From NCBI GenBank assembly GCA_038562375.1, contig JBCFAY010000021.1, forward strand, positions 1-58,935: DNA of 58,935 nucleotides. The letters are read 5' to 3'. The stretch's first letter is position 1, and each line of letters begins with the position of its first letter. Shown here piece after piece: positions 1-7,611 of the stretch. The notes beneath the pieces were generated by a model. The model saw only the letters and a list, made by a program, of their open reading frames with translations. It ran no database searches and had not been told where the DNA came from. The DNA is from JBCFAY01 sp038562375. GTDB taxonomy: Bacteria > Bacillota > Clostridia > Christensenellales > CAG-138. A program made the translations under genes and the position numbers.

Positions 1-2
1 CC

Positions 3-83
3 TACTTCAATCATGATCGCTTGGCCGCCGCTTTGGATTACAAAAGCCCTATTCAATTCAAGATCGAACAGGGCTTCTCTTAA
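3..83 (+). mobile_element. 3' end of an IS3-family transposase (OrfB), cut by the window edge
   Basis: The open frame from base 3 to the TAA at 81-83 encodes the C-terminal 26 residues of an IS3-family (DDE, rve-type) transposase. It has the typical ending: Y-F-N-H-D-R near the edge, then A-L-D-Y-K-S-P close to the stop, matching the family pattern Y-N-x-x-R-x-x-x-x-L-x-Y-x-S-P. The bases after the stop, to about 125 (ending TTGACAGGTTCA), look like the right terminal inverted repeat of such elements. The left part of the element lies outside the window, so intactness cannot be judged. Confidence 0.7.
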
Positions 84-143
84 TTCCTTTTTCCTTCTCT
101 ACTTTTCATTGACAGGTTCACTCTCGCATTCGCCTTTTTTTGA

Positions 144-428
144 CCAACGCCGCGCCGATATACTTTGAAATTCAGGACAGATTTTGGAGGCAGAGATCTG
201 TTCGTGCCGCTGGAGGAGTATATCAACGCAAAGGAAGCCCGTCTCGCTTCAGGGGATACGATCACGGTGGTAATGTCGCGCTTTGTTGAGGAACATTTGT
301 TTGACAACATCCTGCACAACCAGACCGCCTATTTTATAGAGCGCAGGCTGAGAACGCATCGAGATGTCGCCACCGTTCTAGTTCCGTATCTATACAGTAA
401 CAGGTTCCTATCCTCCCAACAGGCATAG
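144..428 (+). pseudogene. Remnant of an APC-family amino-acid permease (C-terminal cytoplasmic part)
   Basis: An open frame of about 95 codons follows an in-frame stop at 141-143. It resembles only the cytoplasmic C-terminal tail of APC-superfamily permeases: a V-P-L-E-E-Y-I segment, then T-I-T-V-V-M, then the strongly family-like L-H-N-Q-T-A-Y-F, and V-P-Y near the end. No membrane helices precede it. The sequence immediately upstream is the end of an IS3-type element, so insertion probably removed the 5' part of the gene. A TTG at 165 has no convincing ribosome binding site, and I do not expect a functional protein. The fold assignment rests on recalled family motifs. Confidence 0.55.
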
Positions 429-565
429 ACGGCGTATTTGTTTTTAAGCAACGCGGTGACGCGCGTCTTTGAACGCATATTTGCGGTATCGGGGTACCGC
501 ATACCCTTTGATAGCCCGGGAGGTCGCACAAAGGAACATTTTATATCGACGGCATTTACAGCTTG

Positions 566-592
566 AAAGCGCGTCTTCGGACGCGCTTTTTC
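566..592 (+). terminator. Intrinsic terminator
   Basis: A perfect 10-bp stem AAAGCGCGTC / GACGCGCTTT closes on a TTCG tetraloop and runs into TTTTT. It probably served the disrupted permease gene upstream. Confidence 0.75.
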
Positions 593-754
593 TGCAGCTG
601 CAGGGAACGCACCCTATCCGGCGTTCTTTTGCTGCGCAATGCCGGCGGACATAGGCCGCAACGCGTTGCCGCGCTGTTTTTACCGGGTTTTCACTCATCC
701 ACCGCGCCTATCTGATATCTGTGCGGCATGCGTATGCGAATGCGCAAAAAAGTA

Positions 755-783
755 TTGACAGGCTTTGTTGTCTTTGATATTAC
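755..783 (+). promoter_or_regulatory. Promoter of the DUF6530-like gene with overlapping palindrome
   Basis: A perfect -35 box TTGACA (755-760) is followed after 17 bp by TATTAC (778-783). An inverted repeat ATTACT-5 nt-AGTAAT at 779-795 overlaps the -10 region and the expected start of transcription. That placement suits a repressor site, but no regulator can be named. Confidence 0.55.
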
Positions 784-820
784 TATACTAGTAATTTACT
801 AATTTTATTGGAGGTTCGCC

Positions 821-1300
821 ATGGATATACCGACCGGATTAAAGCACAAGCCGGTAATCGTCGGAGAAGGCTATGAGAAGATCGACGGCCGCAGCGCGTA
901 CGATTCCGATGCAAAGGGGCTTTCCCTGGGCCTCGCACAGTGGAACGACCGCGGCAGGGTCGATATCTCCGCCAAGATCTGGCGGTACTCCGGGGAGCGC
1001 TGGTCGCGCCAGAGCGAGGAGATGCCGCTGCACAGGGCGCTCGATCTCGCGATATTCATCTGCCGCGGCCTCGAGTACTTTCGCGAGGCCTACCGCTATG
1101 AAAAGCTGTACGATTCCGAGCATCCGGCGATCGACCGGATCGGCCTGCAAGGCGATGCGCTTACGGTGCGCGTTTGCACGGACAACGAAAACATCGAGGA
1201 GGATCTTTCGCTGTTTTCCGCCGCGCTCGCCAAGGACGCAGAGCTGATCGGCGAACGGCTGCGCGTGCTTTCCGGCATTTTGGAAAGAATGGGATACTAA
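821..1300 (+). CDS. DUF6530-like protein of unknown function
   Basis: A 159-residue soluble protein without signal peptide or membrane segment. The ATG has a good ribosome binding site (TTGGAGG, 7 bases upstream). The sequence is compact and mixed alpha/beta, with a conserved-looking middle part (G-L-S-L-G-L-A-Q-W near residue 35, D-I-S-A-K-I-W near 50, a helix rich in R, E and Y around 80-105). I recall this pattern from the family named DUF6530, common in Firmicutes, for which no activity is known to me. It stands alone, with its own promoter and a possible operator upstream, which suggests conditional expression. Confidence 0.65.
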   Translation: MDIPTGLKHKPVIVGEGYEKIDGRSAYDSDAKGLSLGLAQWNDRGRVDISAKIWRYSGERWSRQSEEMPLHRALDLAIFICRGLEYFREAYRYEKLYDSEHPAIDRIGLQGDALTVRVCTDNENIEEDLSLFSAALAKDAELIGERLRVLSGILERMGY

Positions 1301-1362
1301 ACGGAATCTCCGTCCTCTTGACCCCCATTCAAGAGGCCGGAGGTTCAATCCCCTCGGACCAA
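1301..1362 (+). other. tRNA-like 3' half (probable tRNA remnant)
   Basis: The bases read like the 3' half of a tRNA: a stem-loop CCTCTTGA-7 nt-TCAAGAGG in the anticodon-arm position, then a T-arm-like GGAGGTTCAATCCCCTC at 1339-1355 containing the GTTCRANYC consensus, then GGACCA. No matching 5' acceptor strand (TTGGTCC) or D arm is found upstream, where the DUF6530-like gene ends. A terminator-like hairpin follows directly, as is usual for tRNA genes. I read it as a decayed tRNA, not a working one. Confidence 0.35.
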
Positions 1363-1407
1363 AAGAAACGCCTGTTTCTCTTAGGAAACGGACGTTTCTA
1401 TTCTTTT
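1361..1407 (+). terminator. Intrinsic terminator after the tRNA-like remnant
   Basis: A 15-bp imperfect stem (AGAAACGCCTGTTTC at 1364-1378 with 1385-1399; one C-A mismatch and one G-T pair) is followed by a T-rich tract. It also ends transcription from the DUF6530-like gene. Confidence 0.6.
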
Positions 1408-1460
1408 GCCCTTTGCAGGCGCTTATTGGCAATTCATTTAGAAGTCCCCCGCTATCTATA

Positions 1461-1504
1461 TTGACAATATGACTCTCTGGTCATATAATGTGACCGATGG
1501 GTCA
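1461..1504 (+). promoter_or_regulatory. Consensus sigma-A promoter with two tandem TetR-type operators
   Basis: TTGACA (1461-1466) and TATAAT (1484-1489) are perfect and separated by 17 bp. Two 14-bp palindromes of the form TGAC-6 nt-GTCA lie at 1470-1483 (in the spacer) and 1491-1504 (around the start of transcription), 21 bp apart, so both face the same side of the helix. This is the expected layout for autorepression by the TetR protein encoded just downstream. Confidence 0.75.
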
Positions 1505-1556
1505 TGTTTGGCAAGCGCTACGGAATTTGAGCGATAGAACGATAGGAGGAACAAAG

Positions 1557-2192
1557 TTGCCGAAGGATACTTTCTTTAACCTCAGCGACGAAAAACGGGA
1601 AAAGGTGATGCGCGCCGCCGTCAGCGAGTTTCTGAAGCACGGCTTCGAGAAAGGGAATGTCGGCGCTATTTCCAAAAATGCAGGCATAGCCAAGGGGAGT
1701 CTGTACCAGTATTTTGAGAACAAGAAAGAGCTGTTTTTGTATACGGTACAATGGTCGTCCGAGTTTTTTATCCGGAAATACGACAGTCGGCTGCTCGACT
1801 TCGATCTGTTCGATTATGCTTATATGAACTTCAGGCAGATGTATGAGCAGGTGATGGCCGAGAAAGAACTGGCTCTATTCCTGCAAAACGTGATCCTCGG
1901 CAAATATACCGTGGACGACAGCGTACGGGCCATGCTCAAGGCAGCCGATGAGTTTGTGTTGCGGCTGATCGCCAAGGGCAAGGAGAACGGCCAGATACGC
2001 AAGGACATAGACGACGATCTGCTGGCGCTTTTTTTAACGGGCGCGTCCATGAAGATCAAAGAAAGCATATTGGAAAGAGCGAGCGCCGGCGGCAGGGATT
2101 TCCTGGCGGGCGGCTACGAAGCGTATGACGGGGAAATCAAAGCCATGATGGAGCTACTCAAAAACGGGATGGGAGAAAAAAAATGTTTATAG
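1557..2192 (+). CDS. TetR/AcrR-family transcriptional regulator of the ABC exporter
   Basis: A 211-residue one-component repressor. Residues 15-60 form the TetR DNA-binding domain, with the helix-turn-helix at about 36-56 (A-I-S-K-N-A-G-I-A-K-G-S-L-Y-Q-Y-F, a very typical motif). The rest is a divergent helical ligand-binding and dimer domain. I choose the TTG at 1557 because AGGAGGA lies 6 bases upstream; an in-frame ATG at 1497 falls inside the promoter and operators. The gene overlaps the following ATPase gene by 10 bases, so regulator and exporter form one unit, probably derepressed by a toxic ligand. The ligand cannot be told from sequence. Confidence 0.88.
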   Translation: MPKDTFFNLSDEKREKVMRAAVSEFLKHGFEKGNVGAISKNAGIAKGSLYQYFENKKELFLYTVQWSSEFFIRKYDSRLLDFDLFDYAYMNFRQMYEQVMAEKELALFLQNVILGKYTVDDSVRAMLKAADEFVLRLIAKGKENGQIRKDIDDDLLALFLTGASMKIKESILERASAGGRDFLAGGYEAYDGEIKAMMELLKNGMGEKKCL

Positions 2193-2881
2193 ACGCGAAG
2201 GACTTGAGAAAAAGTTATATCTCCGGGGAAGTGACGACCGAAGTGTTAAAAGGCGTATCTTTGGAATTGGGCCGGGGCGAAGTGGGCGCGATACTCGGGC
2301 CCTCCGGATCAGGCAAATCCACGCTGATGAACATCATCGGCGGCCTCGATCGCTGCGACTCTGGCAAGGTGATGGTGGACGGTCTGGACATCACGGCGCT
2401 TTCAGACGACGCGCTGACGGATTATCGGCGCGGGCAGCTCGGGTTCGTATTCCAGTTCTATAATCTTGTCCCCAATCTTTCGGTAGCGGAAAACATCGAG
2501 GTGGTATCCAACATCAGCCAAGCGCCGCTCGATACGGACGAGGTCCTCAATGCCGTCGGGCTGTCGGACAAAAAGCGCCGCTTTCCGCAGGAGCTTTCCG
2601 GCGGGGAGCAGCAGCGCGTGGCCATTGCGCGCGCGATCGTCAAAAATCCCCGGCTGCTGCTGTGCGACGAGATCACCGGCGCGCTGGACTTTAGCTCTTC
2701 GCGCGAGGTATTGACGCTGCTGCAGCAGGTGAACCGGCGTTATAACACCACGATATTGCTGATCACCCACAATACGGCGATCAGCGCCATGGCCAACAGG
2801 GTATATCGTCTGAGAAGCGGCGAGATCGTGGAAACGGCCGAGAACAAAACGGTCGTTCCTGCGGAAAGGATTGAATGGTAA
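2183..2881 (+). CDS. ABC transporter ATPase, MacB/LolD type
   Basis: A 232-residue nucleotide-binding subunit that powers the FtsX-like permease encoded next. Walker A G-P-S-G-S-G-K-S-T is at 39-47, the Q-loop glutamine near 91, the signature L-S-G-G-E-Q-Q at 138-144 and Walker B L-L-L-C-D-E at 158-163, with the family's T-G-A-L-D after it. Length and motifs fit the MacB/LolD/YknY group, whose members couple to permeases with a large extracytoplasmic domain in peptide, antibiotic or lipid export. The start overlaps tetR and the stop overlaps the permease start by 7 bases, so the three are translationally coupled. Confidence 0.92.
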   Translation: MFIDAKDLRKSYISGEVTTEVLKGVSLELGRGEVGAILGPSGSGKSTLMNIIGGLDRCDSGKVMVDGLDITALSDDALTDYRRGQLGFVFQFYNLVPNLSVAENIEVVSNISQAPLDTDEVLNAVGLSDKKRRFPQELSGGEQQRVAIARAIVKNPRLLLCDEITGALDFSSSREVLTLLQQVNRRYNTTILLITHNTAISAMANRVYRLRSGEIVETAENKTVVPAERIEW

Positions 2882-5127
2882 TGGTCATCAATAAAAAGAT
2901 ACGAAGGACGATGCTGCGCAATAAATCGCAGTATGTCGGCGCCGTGATCCTGATCATGCTGAACTGTCTGCTTTTTACGATGTTTACGCAGCTCGCCGTC
3001 AACATGACCGAAATGATGACGTCTTTTGAGAAGGACTACGTTCAAGAGGACGCGCAATTCGTCACGACCGCGCCGTTGGAGGATATCGCAGCCTTGGAGG
3101 ACCGGTTTGACGCGCTGATCGAGGAGGGCGCTTCGTTTGACGCCGCGCCGGCGCCGGATAAGACGCTGCGGGTATTCCGCGAGAACGCCAAAGTGAATCT
3201 GCCGGCCGTGCTGGAAGGTCATGCGGCCGGAAAGGGCGAGATCCTGCTGGATCCGGCCTTTGCAAAGGCCAACGGCCTTACAGCGGGGAGCAGCGTCCAA
3301 ATCGAGGGAAAAATCTTTATCGTTTCGGGTACTTTTGCTCTGCCGAGCTATATCTATCCGATAAAATCCGACAACGATATCATCGTCGATTCCGCCGGAT
3401 TCGGGATCGCCCTGATGGGCCGGGCGGACTTTGACGCACTGGGACGGGGCAATTCGTTCTATGCCGTCAAATTCAACGGCGCTTCCGCCGATAAGGACGC
3501 CTTGGGGGCCCGACTCCGGGAGGCGCTGCAAAGCCGGGGCGTGGGCATCGCACAATGGACGGACACACAGGACAACAAAAGGGTCACCATCGTCACCACC
3601 AAGATCGACGGCATCAGCCGGATGAGCACCGTGCTGCCTCCGATAATACTGCTGTTAAGCTGCGTGCTTACCGGTATCGTCATCCGCAGGCTTATCGGCC
3701 GCGAGGCCGCGGTGATCGGCACACTGTACGCCCTTGGATATAAGCGCAGGGAGTTGTACGCGCACTACATGCGGTATCCGGTTTGGATCGCACTCCTCGG
3801 CAGCGCGGCGGGGACGGTTTTGGGCGCGTTGCTGCTCAAACCTATGCTGGACGTCATGCTTTCGTATTTCAACCTGCCGGTGAAGGGCCTGCGGTTCGAT
3901 GTCCTGATACTGGCGGCAAGCCTGTTCCTTCCGCTGGTATTCCTTGCGGCCGGTACGTACCCCGTATTGAGGCGGGAGCTGAAGCGCGCGCCCGTGGAGC
4001 TGATGCGCGGGGCTAAGAGAAAGGGTGAAATCAGCTCTCTTGAGCGCGCGTTGACGCTGGATAAGTTGAAATTCCCTTCCAAATTCAAGATCAGAGGACA
4101 GCTCAGAAGCCTGTCGCGGCTCGCGTTCCTGTTTGTAGGCGTGGTGTTCGCGAGCATGCTCCTGCTGCTCGGCTTTACCGCCAAGAGTTCCATCGACTAT
4201 TTTCTAAACGGCAGCATACGCGATTCCTTCCACTTCGAGTATGAGTATTTTTACAAGGCTCTTCATTCCGACGCGCTGCCATCCGGCACGGAAAGCTTCT
4301 CGGCCGCCACATTTATCCGGGCCGGAGACGGCAAGGATGATTTCATTATCTCCGGCATCGACCCCAATACGCGGTTTATCGTGTTAAAAGGCCCGAGCGG
4401 CGCCGACATGGATACCCATAAGGTGATCATGACCAAGCCGCTGGCCGCGAAGCTGGACACGGAGGCCGGCGACACCATCACCGTGCAGAATAAGGTGAGC
4501 GGCAAAAACTATTCGGTCACCGTGGACCAGATCGCAGATTCGTATATCGGCGAATATATATTCATGCCTCTTGATGCCTACAATACGCTTTTTGGTTTGC
4601 CCGCCGGAAGCTATCTGGGGCTGTGGAGCCGGGAGAAGCTCCCTCTTGACGAAACGCAGCTCTACAGTGCCAAATCGGTGGAGGAATCGATTCAGGCCTT
4701 CGGCACAATAGTCGAGCCGCTGCAGGACGCCGTGGGCATCATCTCCGCCATGGCTTTCGCCATCGGTATGATCGTGATCTATGTGGTCACCTCGCTCATC
4801 ATCGAGGAGAACAGAGGCAATATTTCCTTGATGAAGGTGTTCGGATATCGAAGGAAAGAGATAAACCGCCTGATACTGAACAGCTCGACCTTCATCGTAA
4901 TCGCCGGATATCTTGTGGGCATACCGCTCATATTGGCTTCGATGACCCAGCTTTACGGCTCTTTGACCCAAGACATCGACCTGACGATGCCGGTGACCTT
5001 GGACCTCCCGTATATCCTCGTGGGATTCGTGGTCGTTTCCCTCATCTTTATGCTGGCCAAAACCGTGAGCGGCAGAAAGATAAACCGGATCGCCATGAGC
5101 GAGGCCTTAAAGCCGGGTATGGAATAA
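2875..5127 (+). CDS. FtsX-like ABC transporter permease
   Basis: A 750-residue membrane subunit. One membrane helix is near residues 20-40, followed by a large extracytoplasmic region (about 45-245), three helices at about 250-370, another helix near 430 with a second extracytoplasmic domain, and three final helices at about 610-730. Both three-helix blocks have the FtsX pattern (for example I-G-T-L-Y-A-L-G-Y and M-K-V-F-G-Y before R-R-K-E-I). This is the duplicated form of FtsX/MacB permease common in Firmicutes. With the ATPase and TetR upstream it probably exports or senses an antimicrobial or lipid-like compound; the substrate is unknown. Confidence 0.9.
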   Translation: MVMVINKKIRRTMLRNKSQYVGAVILIMLNCLLFTMFTQLAVNMTEMMTSFEKDYVQEDAQFVTTAPLEDIAALEDRFDALIEEGASFDAAPAPDKTLRVFRENAKVNLPAVLEGHAAGKGEILLDPAFAKANGLTAGSSVQIEGKIFIVSGTFALPSYIYPIKSDNDIIVDSAGFGIALMGRADFDALGRGNSFYAVKFNGASADKDALGARLREALQSRGVGIAQWTDTQDNKRVTIVTTKIDGISRMSTVLPPIILLLSCVLTGIVIRRLIGREAAVIGTLYALGYKRRELYAHYMRYPVWIALLGSAAGTVLGALLLKPMLDVMLSYFNLPVKGLRFDVLILAASLFLPLVFLAAGTYPVLRRELKRAPVELMRGAKRKGEISSLERALTLDKLKFPSKFKIRGQLRSLSRLAFLFVGVVFASMLLLLGFTAKSSIDYFLNGSIRDSFHFEYEYFYKALHSDALPSGTESFSAATFIRAGDGKDDFIISGIDPNTRFIVLKGPSGADMDTHKVIMTKPLAAKLDTEAGDTITVQNKVSGKNYSVTVDQIADSYIGEYIFMPLDAYNTLFGLPAGSYLGLWSREKLPLDETQLYSAKSVEESIQAFGTIVEPLQDAVGIISAMAFAIGMIVIYVVTSLIIEENRGNISLMKVFGYRRKEINRLILNSSTFIVIAGYLVGIPLILASMTQLYGSLTQDIDLTMPVTLDLPYILVGFVVVSLIFMLAKTVSGRKINRIAMSEALKPGME

Positions 5128-5339
5128 GCCTGCATTGTGGCAGAGACTGCAAACAAAACATCCGCACGCTAACTTTTGCTCCTCCTCTTCCCGGCAAATG
5201 CGGCGTCTGTGCGCGGACCCGGACGGCAGCCGATATCGCGAATATCCGATGCCTCGAACCGGCGCGGGAACCGCAGGCGTTACGGAACGGCCGCGCACCG
5301 AGGCAGAGCAGGCTTAAATGCTCGCATCCGTATACGGCG

Positions 5340-5374
5340 GGGCCGTCGGCAAAACCGACGGCCCTTTGTTTATT
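5340..5374 (+). terminator. Terminator of the tetR-ABC operon
   Basis: A perfect 10-bp stem GGGCCGTCGG / CCGACGGCCC with a CAAAA loop is followed by TTTGTTTATT. Confidence 0.8.
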
Positions 5375-5411
5375 CCTAGCGTTGCCTAATTCATCGGGCA
5401 ATCCCGGCAAC

Positions 5412-5531
5412 TCACCGAGCGATGGCCGACCCTGCGCCGCCATCGGAAGCAGGCTTCGCCCTGCCCGCACAGCCCGAAAGGCCGCAGGCCAGCAGCAGCA
5501 CGGCTGCGATGGCGCACAATACTCTTTTCAT
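5412..5531 (-). CDS. Very small lipoprotein (39 aa)
   Basis: A 39-residue peptide starting at the ATG at 5531, preceded by GGAGG at 8 bases. Residues 1-20 form a lipoprotein signal peptide (K-R, then a hydrophobic core) and L-S-G-C places the lipidated cysteine at 21. The mature part is only 19 residues, rich in Gly, Ala and Ser. It could be a genuine mini-lipoprotein of the membrane surface or the surviving N-terminus of a longer gene. No downstream frame continues it. It is convergent with the ABC exporter operon and divergent from the ABC-F leader. No function can be proposed. Confidence 0.55.
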   Translation of the reverse strand: MKRVLCAIAAVLLLACGLSGCAGRAKPASDGGAGSAIAR

Positions 5532-5689
5532 ACTGGTTTCCTCCACATGATTCAGCGTAAGCTCTCGTTTTTTGCCTGACTTAAATAAAATCAGCACGGG
5601 TTTCATTTTACAAGTCCCGTGTAAAAATTCAAATCTTTCTTTTCGCCGATTGCCGTCCGACGGGGCTATAGACTCCCCTATCCCTTCTC

Positions 5690-5718
5690 TTGCGCGTTTT
5701 GCGCACTTATGCTATGCT
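5690..5718 (+). promoter_or_regulatory. Probable promoter of the ABC-F leader transcript
   Basis: TTGCGC (5690-5695) and TATGCT (5713-5718) are separated by 17 bp, about 35 bp before the leader peptide. The -35 box is weak. Confidence 0.4.
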
Positions 5719-5751
5719 TAAAAAAATTATGAAACGAATGGAGTTGGAAGA

Positions 5752-5772
5752 ATGCGCAACTTTTCCCGCTGA
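5752..5772 (+). CDS. Putative six-residue leader peptide (M-R-N-F-S-R)
   Basis: ATG at 5752 is followed by five codons and a TGA at 5770-5772, with GGAG 8 bases upstream. Short translated frames followed by an intrinsic terminator are typical of inducible ribosome-targeting antibiotic resistance genes, where a stalled ribosome changes leader folding. The two last sense codons (TCCCGC) could pair with GCGGGG in the 5' arm of the attenuator at 5909-5914. Expression is inferred from context only. Confidence 0.4.
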   Translation: MRNFSR

Positions 5773-5904
5773 ATACTTTCGGCATAACAAATGTTCAAGC
5801 GGTCGCCGCTGGTTTTGTTGTGCCTATGCGGGAAAATTATGGATTCTTCAACTCAAGAAATATGGCTTTGCCAAGATTGTTTGCTTGGTGCCGATGTGTT
5901 TTTG

Positions 5905-5943
5905 AGCTGCGGGGACAAACTCCCCCGCAGCTTGATTTTTTTT
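5905..5943 (+). terminator. Transcription attenuator in the ABC-F leader
   Basis: A perfect 10-bp stem AGCTGCGGGG / CCCCGCAGCT (5905-5914 and 5923-5932) is followed by TTGATTTTTTTT. The T-tract ends at the ribosome binding site of the ABC-F gene. A terminator immediately in front of a gene, with no gene just upstream to terminate, indicates regulated readthrough. Confidence 0.75.
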
Positions 5944-5955
5944 GGAGGGCAAAAC

Positions 5956-7434
5956 ATGTCTTTAATCAATATTTCCAACCTGACGTTCGCCTATGAGGGC
6001 AGCTACGACAACATCTTTGAAAACGTCGGCTTTCAGATCGACACGGACTGGAAGCTTGGATTCATCGGCAGAAACGGGCGCGGGAAAACGACGTTCCTGA
6101 ACCTGCTGCTCGGGAAATACCCCTATGAAGGAAGCATTTCGTCCTCGGTCGATTTTGAGTACTTTCCGTTCGAAGTAAAGGACGGGAGCCAAAATACCAT
6201 CGACGTCGTCGGGGGCATCGGCCGCGACCACCTCCAATGGGAGCTACTAAGGGAAGTATCTCTGCTCGAGCTCGATGAGGCGGCGCTCTATCGCCCGTTT
6301 GACACGCTATCCAACGGAGAGCGGACGAAGGTGCTGCTTGCGGCGCTGTTTTTGAAGGAAAACAGCTTTCTGCTCATCGACGAACCAACGAACCACCTCG
6401 ATATGCGCGGCAGAAAGGTCGTCAGCGATTACCTGAGCGGCAAGAAAGGGTTCATCCTCGTCTCCCACGACAGGGTGTTTCTCGACGGATGCGTCGACCA
6501 CATCCTTTCGATCAACAAGACCGACATCGAGATCCAGCGCGGCAATTTTTCGTCCTGGTTCGTCAACAAAGAGCGGCGTGACGGCTTTGAGCTCTCGGAA
6601 AATGAAAAGTTAAAAGGAGAGATCCAACGGCTCTCGGCGGCCGCCAAGCGCACCTCAGCCTGGTCGGATCAGCTGGAGAAAACCAAGTGCGGCTCCAAGA
6701 ATTCGGGTTCGAGTGTGGACAGAGGGTACATCGGTCACAAGTCGGCCAAGATGATGAGCCGCTCCAAGGGCATCGAAAGGCGGCGGCAGGCGGCCGCCGA
6801 AGAAAAATCGAAGCTGCTTAGGAACCTGGAAAGCATCGAAAACCTCAAGATCGCGCAGCTTCCCTACCACGCGAACCGGCTCGTTTCGCTCAGGGACGTT
6901 TCGATCTGCTATGGCGGCAAGGCGGCCTGCCGCAATATTTGCCTGGCGATCGACCGCGGAGATCGGGTCGCCCTGTGCGGCAAAAACGGCTCCGGCAAGT
7001 CCAGCGTCCTCAAGCTGATCCTTGGAGAAAACATGACCTATACGGGCGGTTTTGAAAAAGGCAGCCGCCTGACGATATCCTATGTGCCCCAGGATACGCA
7101 GCATCTTCGCGGGAGCCTGTCCGATTATGCGCGGCAAAGCGGCATCGATGAGAGCCTTTTTAAAACGATATTGCGAAAGCTTGATTTTTCAAGGGTACAG
7201 TTTGAAAAGGATATGCGGGATTTCAGCGGCGGTCAGAAAAAGAAGGTGCTGATCGCAAGAAGCCTTTCCGAAAGGACGCATCTGCTCATCTGGGATGAAC
7301 CGCTGAACTACATCGATATTCTCTCGCGCATGCAGATCGAACAGATGCTGCTCGAATGCGAGCCCACGATGCTGTTCGTAGAACACGACGGCGCATTTTG
7401 CCGTAACGTTGCGACAAGGACAATAACGCTCTAG
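5956..7434 (+). CDS. Lsa-like ABC-F ribosomal protection protein
   Basis: A 492-residue cytoplasmic protein with two ABC ATPase domains and no membrane segment, as in the ABC-F group that dislodges antibiotics from the ribosome. Domain 1 has Walker A G-R-N-G-R-G-K-T-T at 38-46, signature L-S-N-G-E and Walker B L-L-I-D-E-P-T-N-H-L-D. The charged linker between the domains reaches the peptidyl-transferase region in relatives. Domain 2 has G-K-N-G-S-G-K-S-S, F-S-G-G-Q and W-D-E-P-L-N-Y-I-D. Features are closest to the Lsa group (lincosamide, streptogramin A and pleuromutilin protection). The ATG at 5956 has GGAGGG 6 bases upstream; the frame is open further 5' but runs through the attenuator. 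Resistance range is inferred. Confidence 0.88.
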   Translation: MSLINISNLTFAYEGSYDNIFENVGFQIDTDWKLGFIGRNGRGKTTFLNLLLGKYPYEGSISSSVDFEYFPFEVKDGSQNTIDVVGGIGRDHLQWELLREVSLLELDEAALYRPFDTLSNGERTKVLLAALFLKENSFLLIDEPTNHLDMRGRKVVSDYLSGKKGFILVSHDRVFLDGCVDHILSINKTDIEIQRGNFSSWFVNKERRDGFELSENEKLKGEIQRLSAAAKRTSAWSDQLEKTKCGSKNSGSSVDRGYIGHKSAKMMSRSKGIERRRQAAAEEKSKLLRNLESIENLKIAQLPYHANRLVSLRDVSICYGGKAACRNICLAIDRGDRVALCGKNGSGKSSVLKLILGENMTYTGGFEKGSRLTISYVPQDTQHLRGSLSDYARQSGIDESLFKTILRKLDFSRVQFEKDMRDFSGGQKKKVLIARSLSERTHLLIWDEPLNYIDILSRMQIEQMLLECEPTMLFVEHDGAFCRNVATRTITL

Positions 7435-7523
7435 CGCGACGCAGTTTCCCGCCCTCTTCGTACATAGCGGCGCGCCGAAGACGCCTCCTGCATAATGTCG
7501 AAAATCGGCGCGGCCGCTCAAAA

Positions 7524-7562
7524 AAAACAAAAGCGCGCTATCGACACGGCGCTTTTGTTTTT
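7524..7562. terminator. Bidirectional terminator between ABC-F and the NlpC/P60 gene
   Basis: A 13-bp stem (7524-7536 with 7549-7561) has A-rich and T-rich outer arms on both strands, placed between two convergent genes. Confidence 0.75.
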
Positions 7563-7611
7563 CACGCTTCATAAGAAATTTCATACAAGACCCAAGTGGA
7601 AAACGGCTGCC

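Larger units (their letters stand above)
429..820. other. Intergenic stretch, no gene supported
   Basis: About 390 bases between the permease remnant and the DUF6530-like gene. I see no open frame with a ribosome binding site or recognisable motif. It contains the terminator at 566-592 and the promoter at 755-783, both listed separately. Confidence 0.6.

Noticed and set aside
5791..5955. 5' extension of the ABC-F reading frame
   Set aside because: It has no ribosome binding site and would translate through the attenuator hairpin; the GGAGGG-led ATG at 5956 matches the start of relatives.
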